Shown: positions 24,401 to 32,750 of the stretch, piece by piece
Layout of the letters: every line of letters starts with the position of its first letter
Position numbering within the stretch: position 1 is the stretch's first letter
Origin: Candidatus Peribacteraceae bacterium
GTDB lineage: Bacteria > Patescibacteriota > Gracilibacteria > Peribacterales > Peribacteraceae
DNA length: 49,909 nt
Direction of reading: 5' to 3'
NCBI GenBank assembly: GCA_028718905.1
Contig: JAQUKV010000010.1
Span: forward strand, 1 to 49,909
Translations under genes and position numbers: made by a program
The notes under the pieces: model-generated
Told to the model about the DNA's origin: nothing
The model's input: only the letters and a program-made list of their open reading frames with translations
Database searches by the model: none

Positions 24401-27400
24401 TCGTGGTGGATCGCCCGGAATCGATGACAGGCCTCGTCTTCAATCGCGCCCAGACAGATTCGGATTGCGTTCTCAATGGCGTAGAAGTGCTCTGCAACAA
24501 CGTCACTCTGCAATCCGGACAGTCCCGGACGTACAACATCGTCTTTACGGTGAATGGCGACCTCGCGTGCGGGGCGACCATCGCCAACCGAGCGAATGTG
24601 AATGTCTCGACCCCCGATCCGCACGGCGACAACAACTGGAGCGACCGCATTCTGACGGTCGTCGACTGCACGCAGTGCTCCGACGGCATCGACAATGATC
24701 AGGACGGAGCAACGGACTATCCGGCGGACTTCAGCTGCAGCGATGCACTCGATGACGATGAAACGAATCCGCGGGCCCAGTGCCAGGACGGCATCGACAA
24801 TGATCAGGACGGAGCAACGGACTATCCGGGTGATGCCGGCTGCTCCTCCCTGCAGGATAACGACGAGACAAATCCCGCCTCGCCCGATGCATCAATCACG
24901 AAGAGCGGGCCGGTGACCGTGATACGCGGCTCGACCGTCGCGTACACGCTCGCTGCGACGAACGTGGGAACGGCCACCGCGCAGAACGTTGTCGTGAGCG
25001 ACGTGATCCCCGCGGGTCTCACGTTCAACCCGTCCCTCTCTTCGCCGGAATGCGTGCTGAACGGGGCAGGAACGAGCGTGTTGTGCAATAACTTCTCTCT
25101 TACTGCCGGCCAGACGAGGACGTTCACGGTGAATTTCACCGTCGGCCCGTCGGTCGCCTGCGGTGCGAATATCCAGAACAACGCAGCGGTTTCGACCAGC
25201 AATGATACGAATACCGCGAACAATGCGGGCCAGTGGAACACGGCCGTGCAGTGCCCGAACCCGACCTTCTCGATCACCAAGACCGATCATCAGACCGTTG
25301 TCGAGCCGGGGGCGACACTCACCTACACCGTTTCCGTGACCAACACCTCGCAGGTGAATGCTTCGAACGTGACGGTGACCGATACTCTGCCGGGACTCGT
25401 TGCCTTCCTGAATGCGTCGGATGGCGGAACGAATAACGGGTGGACCGGACTTTCTATCGCCGCGGGCCAGACAAAGGTTCTCACCATGCAGGTGCAGGTG
25501 AACGCCCAGGCGCCGAACGGAAGCATTCTGACGAATAGCGCCTCGGTTTCTGGCCAGACGGCACAGGATCAGACAACCGTGCAATTCACCGTTCAGAATG
25601 TCGATCTCACTATCCAGAAAACCGGTCCTGCCACGGTGAATCGAGGCGGAACCGTGAGCTACGGAATCATCGTAACGAATATCGGAACCGCCACGGCGCT
25701 CAACGCGGTGGTGGCGGATGTGATCCCGCCGGGACTCACCTTCGCCGGCGGACTCTCCTCGACGGATTGTCTGCTCAACGGGGCCGGAACGAGTGTGCTG
25801 TGCAATAACTTCTCGCTGGCAGCCGGTCAGACGAAGACATTCACGATCACCTTCAACGTGCTGACGACCGTGACCTGTAATGCCATTGTGAGAAACACGG
25901 CTACCGTCTCGACCAGCAATGACATGAATGGAGGCAACAACACCAGCCAGACCGTGAGCACCACGGTGTTATGTCCGGTACTGAGCGCCGACCTGCAGAT
26001 CCAGAAATCAGTACATCAGACTTCCGTAAACATGGGCGGCTGGCTCAATTACACGCTCACGGTCACGAACGCCGGTCCCGAGAACGCGTCACAGGTCGTA
26101 ATCAGCGATTCCATGCCTGCAGGTACGGTCTTCGACATGTTCACGCAGACAAATGGATTTGATTGCTACCTGCAGCCGAGCGATACCAGTCACATGGTCT
26201 GTGTCCGTCCGACGATGGTGCCGGGCGAAACGGCAGTCATCCGCTACCGGACGCGCGTTCTCTCGACAGGGCCCTGCATCCAGCACGCCATCGTCAATAC
26301 GGCGGCCGTCAACGCGCTCTCGAGCACGGATCCGAACGCGGGCAATAACTATTCCCAGGCATCCGTGCAGCTTTCGTGCCCGAATCCGACGTTCGTCATC
26401 AGCAAGACGGATAACCGCACAACTGCGCAACCGAACGAAATCCTCACCTACACCGTTTCCGTGACAAACACCTCGCAGGTGAATGCTTCGAACGTGACGG
26501 TGACCGATACTCTGCCGGGACTCGTTGCCTTCCTGAATGCTTCGGACGGCGGAACGAATAACGGGTGGACAGGTCTTTCCATCGCCGCGGGCCAGACGAA
26601 GATCCTCACCATGCAGGTGCAGGTGAACGCTCAGGCGCCGAACGGGAGCATTCTGACGAATAGCGCCTCGGTTTCTGGCCAGACGGCACAGGATCAGACC
26701 ACTGTATTTGTTCCGGTGGTGCAGGCGGATCTGCTCATCATCAAGAACGGCCCTGCCCTGGTTCAGCGCGGCAATACGATCCTCTACACCGTGACCGCCT
26801 ACAATGCAGGGCCCGGATCCTCGCAGGATGCCAGGATCACCGATCCCATACCCGCAGGGCTCCTCTTCAATCAGAGTCAGTCTTCGGCGGGCTGCTCGCA
26901 GATTGGTATGGATGTCGTCTGCCCGCTCTCTCTGACCGCGGGACAGAGCCAGAGCTTCACGCTCGCCTTCACGGTGCCGACAACGGTCGAGTGCGGCAGG
27001 GTCATCGTGAATACGGCCACGGTCTCTTCGGCGAACGATCCCAACTGCGCCAATGATGTGAGCTCGGCAACCACAGCGGTTCAGTGTCTCAATCCCACGT
27101 ACACGATCACGAAAACCGACGGTCAGACGACCGTGCAACCCGGAGGGACGCTCACCTACAGCATTTCCGTGACAAACACCTCGACGGTGAATGCTCCAAA
27201 CGTGACAGTCACCGATACGCTCCCCTCCTCCGTCACCTTCCTGAATGCCTCCGATGGCGGAATGCAGGCGGGTGGAGTGGTGACATGGAGCGGCCTCTCG
27301 ATCGCTGCCGGAGCCACCAAGACGCTGACAGTCCAAGTACAGGTCAGCACGCAAGCTGCTGATGGAACAGTCCTGATCAACTTCGCGAGTGTCGCCGGTG

Positions 27401-29856
27401 TCTCTGCACAGGATGCCACGACCGTTCAGGTGCCGCAGTCGAATGCCGATCTCTCGATCATCAAGACCGGCCCGCAAACTGTTCAGCAGGGCAGTGTCGT
27501 GCTGTACAGCCTGACGGTTTTCAATGCCGGCCCCCAAGCCTCGCAGAACGTGGTGATCTCGGATGTCATTCCTGCCGGACTCACATGGAATTCTGCACAG
27601 ACCTCCTCGGGCTGTGTCTTGAACGGAGGCGGAACATCCGTGCTCTGCAATAACTTCACGCTGACCGCCGGTCAGAACAGAAGCTTCACGGTCGCCTTCA
27701 ACGTACCGACGACGGTGACGTGCAGTGCCGTCATCCAGAACACCGCAACGGTCTCCACCAGCAATGATTCCAATAGCTCCAACAATATCAGCCAGACCAT
27801 TGTGACCACGGTCCAGTGTCCGACGCCCACCTTCAGCATCACCAAGACCGATAACCAGACGACGGTGCAGCCCGGAGGGACGCTCACGTACCAGATCTTC
27901 GTCACCAACACGTCGCAGTACGCCGGAACGAACGTGACAGTCACCGATACGCTCCCCTCCTCCGTCACCTTCCTGAATGCCTCCGACGGCGGAACGCAGA
28001 CAGGCGGAATGGTGACGTGGAGCGGTCTCTCGATCGCAGCAGGCCAGACGAAGGCATTGACCGTGCAGGTGCAGGTCAGTTCCTCGGCCTCAAACGGGAC
28101 AGTGCTGACGAACACCGCTCAGGTAGCGGGAGTCTCTGCGCAAGATACGACGACGGTGCAGACGGGTACGACGGGGGCAGATCTCTCGATCACGAAAACG
28201 GGCCCACAGACGGTGCAACAGGGCGACGTGATCCTCTACACCCTGACGGCGTACAACGCCGGCCCCCAAAGCGCGCAAAATGTCGTCGTTGCCGATGTCG
28301 TTCCCGCCGGTCTCACCTTCAATCAGGCACAGAGTTCCTCGGGATGCGTCTTAAACGGCGGTGGAACATCTGTTCTCTGCAATAACTTCACGCTGACCGC
28401 CGGTCAGAACAGAAGCTTCACCGTGGCCTTCACGGTGACCTCTGCGGCCGTCTGCAACTCAGCCGTTCTGAACACGGCAACGATTTCGACAAGCAATGAT
28501 CCGAATGGTGCAAACAACACCAGCCAGACAGTGAGTACATTCGTGCAGTGTGCGCAGCCCACCTTCAGCATCACTAAAACAGACGGCCGCTCGACCGTGC
28601 TGCCGGGTGAATCACTGACCTACCAGATTACCGTCACGAATACTTCGGCCACGACGGCCAGTAACGTACAGGTAACCGATGCCCTGCCGGGCGGTGTCAC
28701 CTACGTCACCTCCTCCGACAGCGGCGTGCTGAACGGTGCGACGGTGTTGTGGACACTCCCCAGTCTCGCGGCCGGCGTGAGTAAGACGCTCATCGTGATC
28801 GTGACGGTCCCCTCGACGGCCTCGAACGGAACGATCTACACGAATATCGCAATCGCCGGCTCCGCCACCGCGCAGGATACGACGACCGTGAATACGGGCG
28901 GATCCAGCAGCAGCTCCAGCTCTTCGAGCAGCGAGTGCAACCTGACCGTGACGCTCCGCGATTCCCAGGATCCCGTTGATCCGGACGAAGACTTCACCTA
29001 CACCATTGAAGTCCGCAACAACAACGGAAACACGGTGAACAACGTGTCGCTCACACAGACGCTGGACAGTAACGTGAACTTCCTCTCGACAACGGGTGGC
29101 GGCAACGATGATGCGGGCAACACGATCCGCTGGACAGGCCTCTCCATCGGCGGCTACTCCACCCAAACATTCACCACCTCGGTACGCGTGCGCAGCGATC
29201 GCGATGGCGTCACCATCCGATCCAATGCCTTCGCCTGCAATGCGCAAGACAGCGAGAATACGCAGGTGACCGGCAACGATCTTCCTCCTCCGCCTCCGCC
29301 TCCCCCGCCGGGCGGCTCCCTGACGCTGGATAAGCAGGCGGACCGCACCGAAGCGCAGGCCGGCAGCATCATCGCCTACACCATCGCCGTGCGAAACGTG
29401 AGCTCTGTGGCCGTCGGACCCGTGACCATTGAAGATACCTTCTCGCCGAGCGATATGACCGTGGAAGATGCCGGCGGAGGCATGACGACCGGCGGGTCGA
29501 TCCAGTGGGACTTGGGCACGCTCGGTGCGAACGCAACGCGCCTGATCCACTATCGCGTGCGCCTGAACCAGACCCTGCAGCACGGCCAGACCGTCAGCAA
29601 CACCGCGCAGGTGATGAACGGCAACGCGTCTGACACCGCGCAGGTGCAGATCATCCGTTACTTCCCGCAGACAGGTCTGCTCACCCGCTTCACGCAGTCG
29701 GGAACCGACAAAGCGGCTTACCTGCAACCGGTGAGCCCCAAGAAACGCACGAATGCCGCGGATGCCAGCATCCCCGCACTGACATGGATCATCCTGCTCT
29801 CGACGGGACTGACAGGAGGCGGACTGCTCGGCAAAAAATTCCTGCTCGGCTTCTGA
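21478..29856 (+). CDS. Giant DUF11 / calcium-repeat surface protein
   Basis: 2792 residues. An N-terminal signal (about 1-40) leads to a Cys-containing unique domain (41-165). Then come 12 units of about 34 residues of the type DGIDNDGDGATDYP...CSS..DNDE (165-680), calcium-binding aspartate loops like thrombospondin type 3, three times followed by a Cys-rich CPAATSTSTCRCATNSDC module. DUF11 repeats 1-3 span 681-1065, two further calcium units 1066-1134, and DUF11 4-14 alternate between an ADLSIIKTGP type and a PTFSITKTD type to about 2470. A Ser tract, DUF11 15, a Pro tract (2601) and DUF11 16 follow. The end has FPQTG (2728), then a membrane helix and GKKF. Likely a long exported stalk or adhesin anchored at the C-terminus. 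Confidence 0.9.
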   Translation: MAKLERFKKQFVSIVLFALLTSQPGVSSLFNIVDPAGAQVVASMQNETYPHPSQCNGANWNIGAPDDITCSSSVTTNKALERDARATSIFGASSRLKPDLPSLNQFCREYTGDSTSYATYARVHNYCNGCDQRLAWWSDNAWHVEQACYGKLNVQWVTCSTSCATPACSDGIDNDGDGATDYPDDFSCSSPTDNDETNPKAACQDGIDNDHDGRTDYPDDPGCSSSQDNSEAGEPQCQDGIDNDGDGATDYPDDFSCSSPTDNDETNPKAQCQDGIDNDGDGLTDYPNDPGCSSKQDNDEHNICPAATSTSTCRCATNSDCTSPDTCQSGICRPVTYQCNDGIDNDGDGATDYPDDFSCSSPTDNDETNPKAACQDGIDNDHDGRTDYPDDPGCSSSQDNSEAGEPQCQDGIDNDGDGAADYPNDFSCSSPTDNDETNPKSQCQDGIDNDGNGYTDYPADTGCSNNQDNTESGGQQLYQCNDGIDNDGDGATDYPNDFSCSSATDNDETSPKSQCQDGIDNDGDGVIDYPNDPGCSSRQDNDEHNICPAATSSSTCRCATNSDCTSPDTCQSGICRPVTYQCNDGIDNDGDGATDYPNDFSCSSTTDNDETNPKAQCQDGIDNDHDGRTDYPDDPGCSTRQDNDEHNICPAATSTSTCRCATNTDCTNPDTCQGGYCRPTGADLSVSKTGQSTIVAGSVITYTVTAANAGPATATNVVIADVIPSGLTFNAGQSSTNCVQNGSSILCNNFSLTAGQSRTFTIAFNVPSTLTCGNGNYITNQATVSSSSQDPNSSNNTSQTVSTGVQCPTPTSDLSIVKTGPDTVLRGDTALYTVTATNNGPATATNVVITDVIPSGFTFNAGQSSTSCVLNGAGTSVLCNNFSLNAGESRSFTIAFSTASTLSCGTTIRNTASVSSSSVDPVTSNNSSEKTTTVTCPTADVSIVKSGPQRVRRGSSVLYTVTVTNQGPNRSDNVVVVDRPESMTGLVFNRAQTDSDCVLNGVEVLCNNVTLQSGQSRTYNIVFTVNGDLACGATIANRANVNVSTPDPHGDNNWSDRILTVVDCTQCSDGIDNDQDGATDYPADFSCSDALDDDETNPRAQCQDGIDNDQDGATDYPGDAGCSSLQDNDETNPASPDASITKSGPVTVIRGSTVAYTLAATNVGTATAQNVVVSDVIPAGLTFNPSLSSPECVLNGAGTSVLCNNFSLTAGQTRTFTVNFTVGPSVACGANIQNNAAVSTSNDTNTANNAGQWNTAVQCPNPTFSITKTDHQTVVEPGATLTYTVSVTNTSQVNASNVTVTDTLPGLVAFLNASDGGTNNGWTGLSIAAGQTKVLTMQVQVNAQAPNGSILTNSASVSGQTAQDQTTVQFTVQNVDLTIQKTGPATVNRGGTVSYGIIVTNIGTATALNAVVADVIPPGLTFAGGLSSTDCLLNGAGTSVLCNNFSLAAGQTKTFTITFNVLTTVTCNAIVRNTATVSTSNDMNGGNNTSQTVSTTVLCPVLSADLQIQKSVHQTSVNMGGWLNYTLTVTNAGPENASQVVISDSMPAGTVFDMFTQTNGFDCYLQPSDTSHMVCVRPTMVPGETAVIRYRTRVLSTGPCIQHAIVNTAAVNALSSTDPNAGNNYSQASVQLSCPNPTFVISKTDNRTTAQPNEILTYTVSVTNTSQVNASNVTVTDTLPGLVAFLNASDGGTNNGWTGLSIAAGQTKILTMQVQVNAQAPNGSILTNSASVSGQTAQDQTTVFVPVVQADLLIIKNGPALVQRGNTILYTVTAYNAGPGSSQDARITDPIPAGLLFNQSQSSAGCSQIGMDVVCPLSLTAGQSQSFTLAFTVPTTVECGRVIVNTATVSSANDPNCANDVSSATTAVQCLNPTYTITKTDGQTTVQPGGTLTYSISVTNTSTVNAPNVTVTDTLPSSVTFLNASDGGMQAGGVVTWSGLSIAAGATKTLTVQVQVSTQAADGTVLINFASVAGVSAQDATTVQVPQSNADLSIIKTGPQTVQQGSVVLYSLTVFNAGPQASQNVVISDVIPAGLTWNSAQTSSGCVLNGGGTSVLCNNFTLTAGQNRSFTVAFNVPTTVTCSAVIQNTATVSTSNDSNSSNNISQTIVTTVQCPTPTFSITKTDNQTTVQPGGTLTYQIFVTNTSQYAGTNVTVTDTLPSSVTFLNASDGGTQTGGMVTWSGLSIAAGQTKALTVQVQVSSSASNGTVLTNTAQVAGVSAQDTTTVQTGTTGADLSITKTGPQTVQQGDVILYTLTAYNAGPQSAQNVVVADVVPAGLTFNQAQSSSGCVLNGGGTSVLCNNFTLTAGQNRSFTVAFTVTSAAVCNSAVLNTATISTSNDPNGANNTSQTVSTFVQCAQPTFSITKTDGRSTVLPGESLTYQITVTNTSATTASNVQVTDALPGGVTYVTSSDSGVLNGATVLWTLPSLAAGVSKTLIVIVTVPSTASNGTIYTNIAIAGSATAQDTTTVNTGGSSSSSSSSSSECNLTVTLRDSQDPVDPDEDFTYTIEVRNNNGNTVNNVSLTQTLDSNVNFLSTTGGGNDDAGNTIRWTGLSIGGYSTQTFTTSVRVRSDRDGVTIRSNAFACNAQDSENTQVTGNDLPPPPPPPPPGGSLTLDKQADRTEAQAGSIIAYTIAVRNVSSVAVGPVTIEDTFSPSDMTVEDAGGGMTTGGSIQWDLGTLGANATRLIHYRVRLNQTLQHGQTVSNTAQVMNGNASDTAQVQIIRYFPQTGLLTRFTQSGTDKAAYLQPVSPKKRTNAADASIPALTWIILLSTGLTGGGLLGKKFLLGF

Positions 29857-29875
29857 TCACCGATCACATCGAAGA

Positions 29876-29903
29876 CCCCGTCAGAATCGCTGGCGGGGTT
29901 TTT
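29876..29903 (+). terminator. Rho-independent terminator
   Basis: CCCCGTCAG, loop AATCG, CTGGCGGGG, then TTTTT; the stem has one G-T pair. It lies 17 nt after the giant gene stop and also faces the convergent pth gene. Confidence 0.88.
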
Positions 29904-29906
29904 GAA

Positions 29907-30461
29907 TCACCGGGCGCTCCCGAGCACGAACTCCTCCACCGTACGGGGCAGCTCCCCGTGTAATGCCTGCTCGAGTCGCTCGCGTTCTGCAGCCGGAGGG
30001 ACGCTCAACACCCACTGGGCCAGATCCGTACCCGCCGGAGCCGACCCGAGCCCGATGCGGATGCGGGGGAAACCCTCACCGACATGTTCCACGACGGACT
30101 TAAGGCCGTTGTGCGTCCCCGGCCCGCCGGTATTGCGAAACCGGATCTCTCCGAGCGGAAGATCGCAGTCATCACTGATCACGAGCAGCTGGAACGAAGG
30201 ATCGGCTTTGTAAAAATGGACAAGTTTCTGCACGGCCTCGCCGGAGCGGTTCATAAAGGTCAGTGGCTTCGCGAGCAGCACGGAAACCTCCCCAATCATG
30301 ATCTCCGAGACCCGAGAAAGCACTTTTGCCTTTTCCTTCCACTCCCCTCCTGCACATGCCGAGTGCAGGGCATCCAGTCCGCGGAACCCGGCATTGTGGC
30401 GTGTGCGCTCGTATGCGGAACCGGGATTGCCGAGCCCGACGATGATCAAAGTCGGTTTCAT
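29907..30461 (-). CDS. pth: Peptidyl-tRNA hydrolase
   Basis: 184 residues, the normal Pth size. It frees tRNA from peptidyl-tRNA dropped by stalled ribosomes. Seen: LIIVGLGNPGSAYERTRHNA with catalytic His22 and Asn12, FMNRSGEAV with the conserved Asn, VISDDCDLPLGEIRFRNTGG with the catalytic-base Asp, and THNGLKSVVEHVG. All family residues are present. The stop lies next to the terminator of the giant gene. The following genes downstream on the plus side converge, so it is a single-gene unit or shares the transcript from 30517-31532 (gap 55 bp). Confidence 0.96.
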   Translation of the reverse strand: MKPTLIIVGLGNPGSAYERTRHNAGFRGLDALHSACAGGEWKEKAKVLSRVSEIMIGEVSVLLAKPLTFMNRSGEAVQKLVHFYKADPSFQLLVISDDCDLPLGEIRFRNTGGPGTHNGLKSVVEHVGEGFPRIRIGLGSAPAGTDLAQWVLSVPPAAERERLEQALHGELPRTVEEFVLGSAR

Positions 30462-30516
30462 GCGCAGGAGTGTAGCAGAGTTTTTCTCGGCGAAGCTTCG
30501 CAGGAGCGAAGACGCG

Positions 30517-30909
30517 TCAGGAAAGGAACTGTCGGATGATCACCGCAAACGCCCTGAGCGCCCGGTCGCTCTGCGCGGCGGACACGCGGACATCCACTTC
30601 GTGCGCGATGCGGTTACGCAGCCGGTGGGCGTTCCAGATGTCATCGACGTGCGTCAGACGTGCCTGCGCCTGTTTGAGTTTCTCGGCGAAGGTTCCGGTG
30701 TAATCCAGCGACTTGAGGACGGCATCGCACACCTTTTCCGCCTCCATCACGCGCCGGCTGGGATCCTTGAGTTCCACCGCATCGTCCCACGCCTGACGGA
30801 AGTGTGCCTTTTGCAGGTGAGGAATCTTCGTACGTCTGCACATCGACGCCCAGAGAACGAAAGCAAGACTCAGGAAGGCAAACCCGGCAAGGAGAATGAA
30901 CCAGAGCAT
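30517..30909 (-). CDS. Membrane-anchored helical protein with RNxxxH motif
   Basis: 130 residues. One N-terminal membrane helix (2-21) is followed by a helical cytoplasmic domain. The segment WNAHRLRNRIAHE near residue 95 contains RNRIAH, the RN-x3-H signature of HEPN domains, which in active members cut RNA. Whether this is a real HEPN ribonuclease or a structural relative is open. It starts 2 nt after the stop of the PH-like membrane gene and belongs to the same transcript. No partner nucleotidyltransferase gene is present, which would be expected for a HEPN-MNT pair. Confidence 0.58.
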   Translation of the reverse strand: MLWFILLAGFAFLSLAFVLWASMCRRTKIPHLQKAHFRQAWDDAVELKDPSRRVMEAEKVCDAVLKSLDYTGTFAEKLKQAQARLTHVDDIWNAHRLRNRIAHEVDVRVSAAQSDRALRAFAVIIRQFLS

Positions 30910-30911
30910 GA

Positions 30912-31532
30912 TCAGGATTTCACAGTGATCTTTTTCGATTTGAGCTCACCGAGGGAGAGTTCGCGACTCACCACGCCCGAGAGCAGCTCCTGAATACGCT
31001 TGGCGTCTTTCAGATTCTTGCCATGCAGATACTGCTCCATGTTCTCCAGAATGGCAGCCGATACGTCGCGGGGTCGCGAGACATTATCAAGGGAAACTGT
31101 CCCGCCCGTGGATACCTTCTCCACACTGATGGTGCCGAAACCGAGCAGCGTGCCCGAGATGCCTTTGATTTCGTAACTGACTCCCTGAATATCGCTGAAA
31201 AGGATTTTCGTCGAGGAGCGGTGAAACCATCCGTGCCATTTCACATCGATGAGGGATTGATCCGTCACGAGCCAGACATCAAGAAAGTAATCGAAGAAAT
31301 TGCGGATCCACCAGACAGCAGCCATCATGCTGGCGAGCGCAACGACATAGAAGATGATGAGAAACGGTGCGATGGCGAGGAACACCCACGATGTCACGAA
31401 CGCAATCGTGGGCCAGAACAATTGCCGCAGGCCCAGCCGCCAATGCTTGTGCACGTAGAGCCGCACCTCCTCGTCATCCTCCAGATGTTTCTGGAAGAAC
31501 CAGCGATTCAGCTTGTCGATGATCGAACGCAC
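30912..31532 (-). CDS. PH-like (bPH2) membrane protein
   Basis: 206 residues from a GTG start at 31532 (reading VRSIIDKLNRWFF); a longer frame reaches 31583 but adds an atypical leader. Two membrane helices (about 34-80) with WPTIAFVTSWVFLAIAPFLI are followed by a PH-like domain with VWLVTDQSLIDVKWHGWFHR, KILFSDIQGVSYEIKG and LLGFGTISVEKVST, the strand pattern of the bacterial PH family (DUF304 type). Function in bacteria is not settled. The C-terminal 60 residues are charged and helical. It is first in a two-gene unit. Confidence 0.75.
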   Translation of the reverse strand: MRSIIDKLNRWFFQKHLEDDEEVRLYVHKHWRLGLRQLFWPTIAFVTSWVFLAIAPFLIIFYVVALASMMAAVWWIRNFFDYFLDVWLVTDQSLIDVKWHGWFHRSSTKILFSDIQGVSYEIKGISGTLLGFGTISVEKVSTGGTVSLDNVSRPRDVSAAILENMEQYLHGKNLKDAKRIQELLSGVVSRELSLGELKSKKITVKS

Positions 31533-31553
31533 GGGTGCAGTGTAGCACGGAGA

Positions 31554-31668
31554 GGTTTGGAAGGTTTGGAAGGGAAAGAACATATGGGAGGTATGAGAGG
31601 AAATGAAGGTTTTGGCAGACAGAAAAATAGCAAATCACCTTCCGTACCTTCGTTACCTCCTTAACCTT
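31554..31668. repeat. GGTTTGGAA words and inverted CCTTCC words
   Basis: Two tandem GGTTTGGAA units (31554-31571) are answered on the other side of the gap by ACCTTCC, ACCTTC, ACCTCC and ACCTTC words (31637-31668), a loose inverted repeat between divergent genes. Confidence 0.55.
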
Positions 31669-31684
31669 CTCACTATAAGATGCC

Positions 31685-31713
31685 TACACAAGAGACAACT
31701 CTTTCACTATACT
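31685..31713 (+). promoter_or_regulatory. lepB promoter, leaderless layout
   Basis: -35 TACACA (31685-31690), 17-bp spacer, -10 TATACT (31708-31713), then 7 nt to the ATG at 31721. No SD. Confidence 0.6.
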
Positions 31714-31720
31714 GACCAAG

Positions 31721-32341
31721 ATGACGAAAAAACCCGTCACCTTGTGGTTCCATTTCTTCGATGTCCTGCTCAATATCGTCATCATCGTGGCGGTGGTGGC
31801 GGGCATCCGGACATTCCTCGTTTCGCCGTTTCAGGTGGAAGGCAACTCCATGACCGATACGCTCGAAAACCGCCAGTACATCATCATCAACAAGCTGGTG
31901 TACTTTCTGCATGCGCCGGAACGCGGCGACATCGTCGTCTTCCGTCCCCCGAATACCGATCACAGTAAGTATTACGTCAAACGCATCATCGGTCTGCCCG
32001 GTGACGAAATCGTCATCCGCGACGGGGATGTCTACGTGCGGAGCAACGGCACCGGCAAGGAGCTCACACTGGCCGAGCCGTACCTGAACGAACGCAACCG
32101 CGATCACACGTTCTACGGAGCTGCGGGCAGCGGTGAAGAGAAGCGCTTCGCGGTTCCCGAGGGTTACTACTTTCTGCTCGGCGATAACCGGCTGGGCAGC
32201 CTGGATTCCCGCTCCTTCCGCAATGCGCAGAACGAGCCCACCCCCTTTGTTCCGCAGGGTGACATCAAGGGGCGCGTCTGGTTTGTGGCATTGCCGCTCG
32301 GCAAGGCCCATGCCATGGAGGCTCCCGCGTATGGATTTTAG
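31721..32341 (+). CDS. lepB: Signal peptidase I
   Basis: 206 residues. It removes signal peptides from exported proteins at the outer face of the membrane and would process the large secreted proteins here. One N-terminal membrane helix (11-30) is followed by the catalytic domain: nucleophile Ser43 in VEGNSMTDTL, general-base Lys87 in YYVKRIIGLPGD, and the box E segment YYFLLGDNRLGSLDSR. GDNRLGSLDSR is slightly changed from GDNR..S.DSR. All catalytic residues are present. secE and nusG follow on the same strand after a 163-bp gap. Confidence 0.95.
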   Translation: MTKKPVTLWFHFFDVLLNIVIIVAVVAGIRTFLVSPFQVEGNSMTDTLENRQYIIINKLVYFLHAPERGDIVVFRPPNTDHSKYYVKRIIGLPGDEIVIRDGDVYVRSNGTGKELTLAEPYLNERNRDHTFYGAAGSGEEKRFAVPEGYYFLLGDNRLGSLDSRSFRNAQNEPTPFVPQGDIKGRVWFVALPLGKAHAMEAPAYGF

Positions 32342-32397
32342 GAGGGCAAGGAATAGGCGTAGGGCGTCGGATTTTCACGAGTGTGTCTTTTTTTGAT

Positions 32398-32425
32398 CCC
32401 TACCCCCTACCCCCTACACCCTAGG
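32398..32425 (+). repeat. CCCTAC word tract
   Basis: CCCTACCC and CCCCTAC words in tandem in the lepB-secE gap. A GGCGTAGGGCG word lies 40 bp before, and its complement CCCTACGCC appears in the clpP leader (17202-17210). Confidence 0.6.
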
Positions 32426-32504
32426 TCGCCTTTTCTCTTGCATCAGCTCAAAACCACTGTACAATGCTGTCTGTTCCCCCTCCGGGGTTTTTTCTTCTAA
32501 GCAA

Positions 32505-32699
32505 GTGATGTTCAGGAAGACCTCTGCATTCCTCCGCGGCGCCGTCGAAGAACTGCACTCTGTCCGCTGGCCCACCCGCCAGCAGGCCGTCCGGCTGTCG
32601 CTGATCGTGATCGCCTTCGTCTTCGGCACCGCCGTGATCTTCGGCATCGTCGATTTCCTCCTCGCGAGACTCGTGACGCTTCTGCTCTCCTTCACCTAA
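32505..32699 (+). CDS. secE: Preprotein translocase subunit SecE
   Basis: 64 residues including a GTG start at 32505; the ATG at 32508 is an equal candidate. SecE clamps SecY in the protein-export channel. It has the short single-helix form: the amphipathic EELHSVRWPTRQQAVRLS segment, with the K/R-W-P motif, precedes one membrane helix (about 32-56). Its place before nusG is the classical order. The usual tRNA-Trp ahead of secE is not seen. Confidence 0.92.
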   Translation: MMFRKTSAFLRGAVEELHSVRWPTRQQAVRLSLIVIAFVFGTAVIFGIVDFLLARLVTLLLSFT

Positions 32700-32750
32700 A
32701 CCCTTCGTCGCTTCGCTCCTCAGGGCAAGCCCTCACCTTCCCCTTACCCT

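Noticed and set aside
21976..24880. Regular repeats resembling a CRISPR array
   Set aside because: The repeats are about 102-103 bp, lie in one open frame and encode DGIDNDGDG units; there are no unique spacers of 30-40 bp and no cas genes.
26089..29727. Further long minus-strand frames (482 and 371 codons) opposite the DUF11 repeats
   Set aside because: Same cause: the GC-rich third positions leave few stops on the other strand. The products are His/Arg/Gly-rich and match no family.
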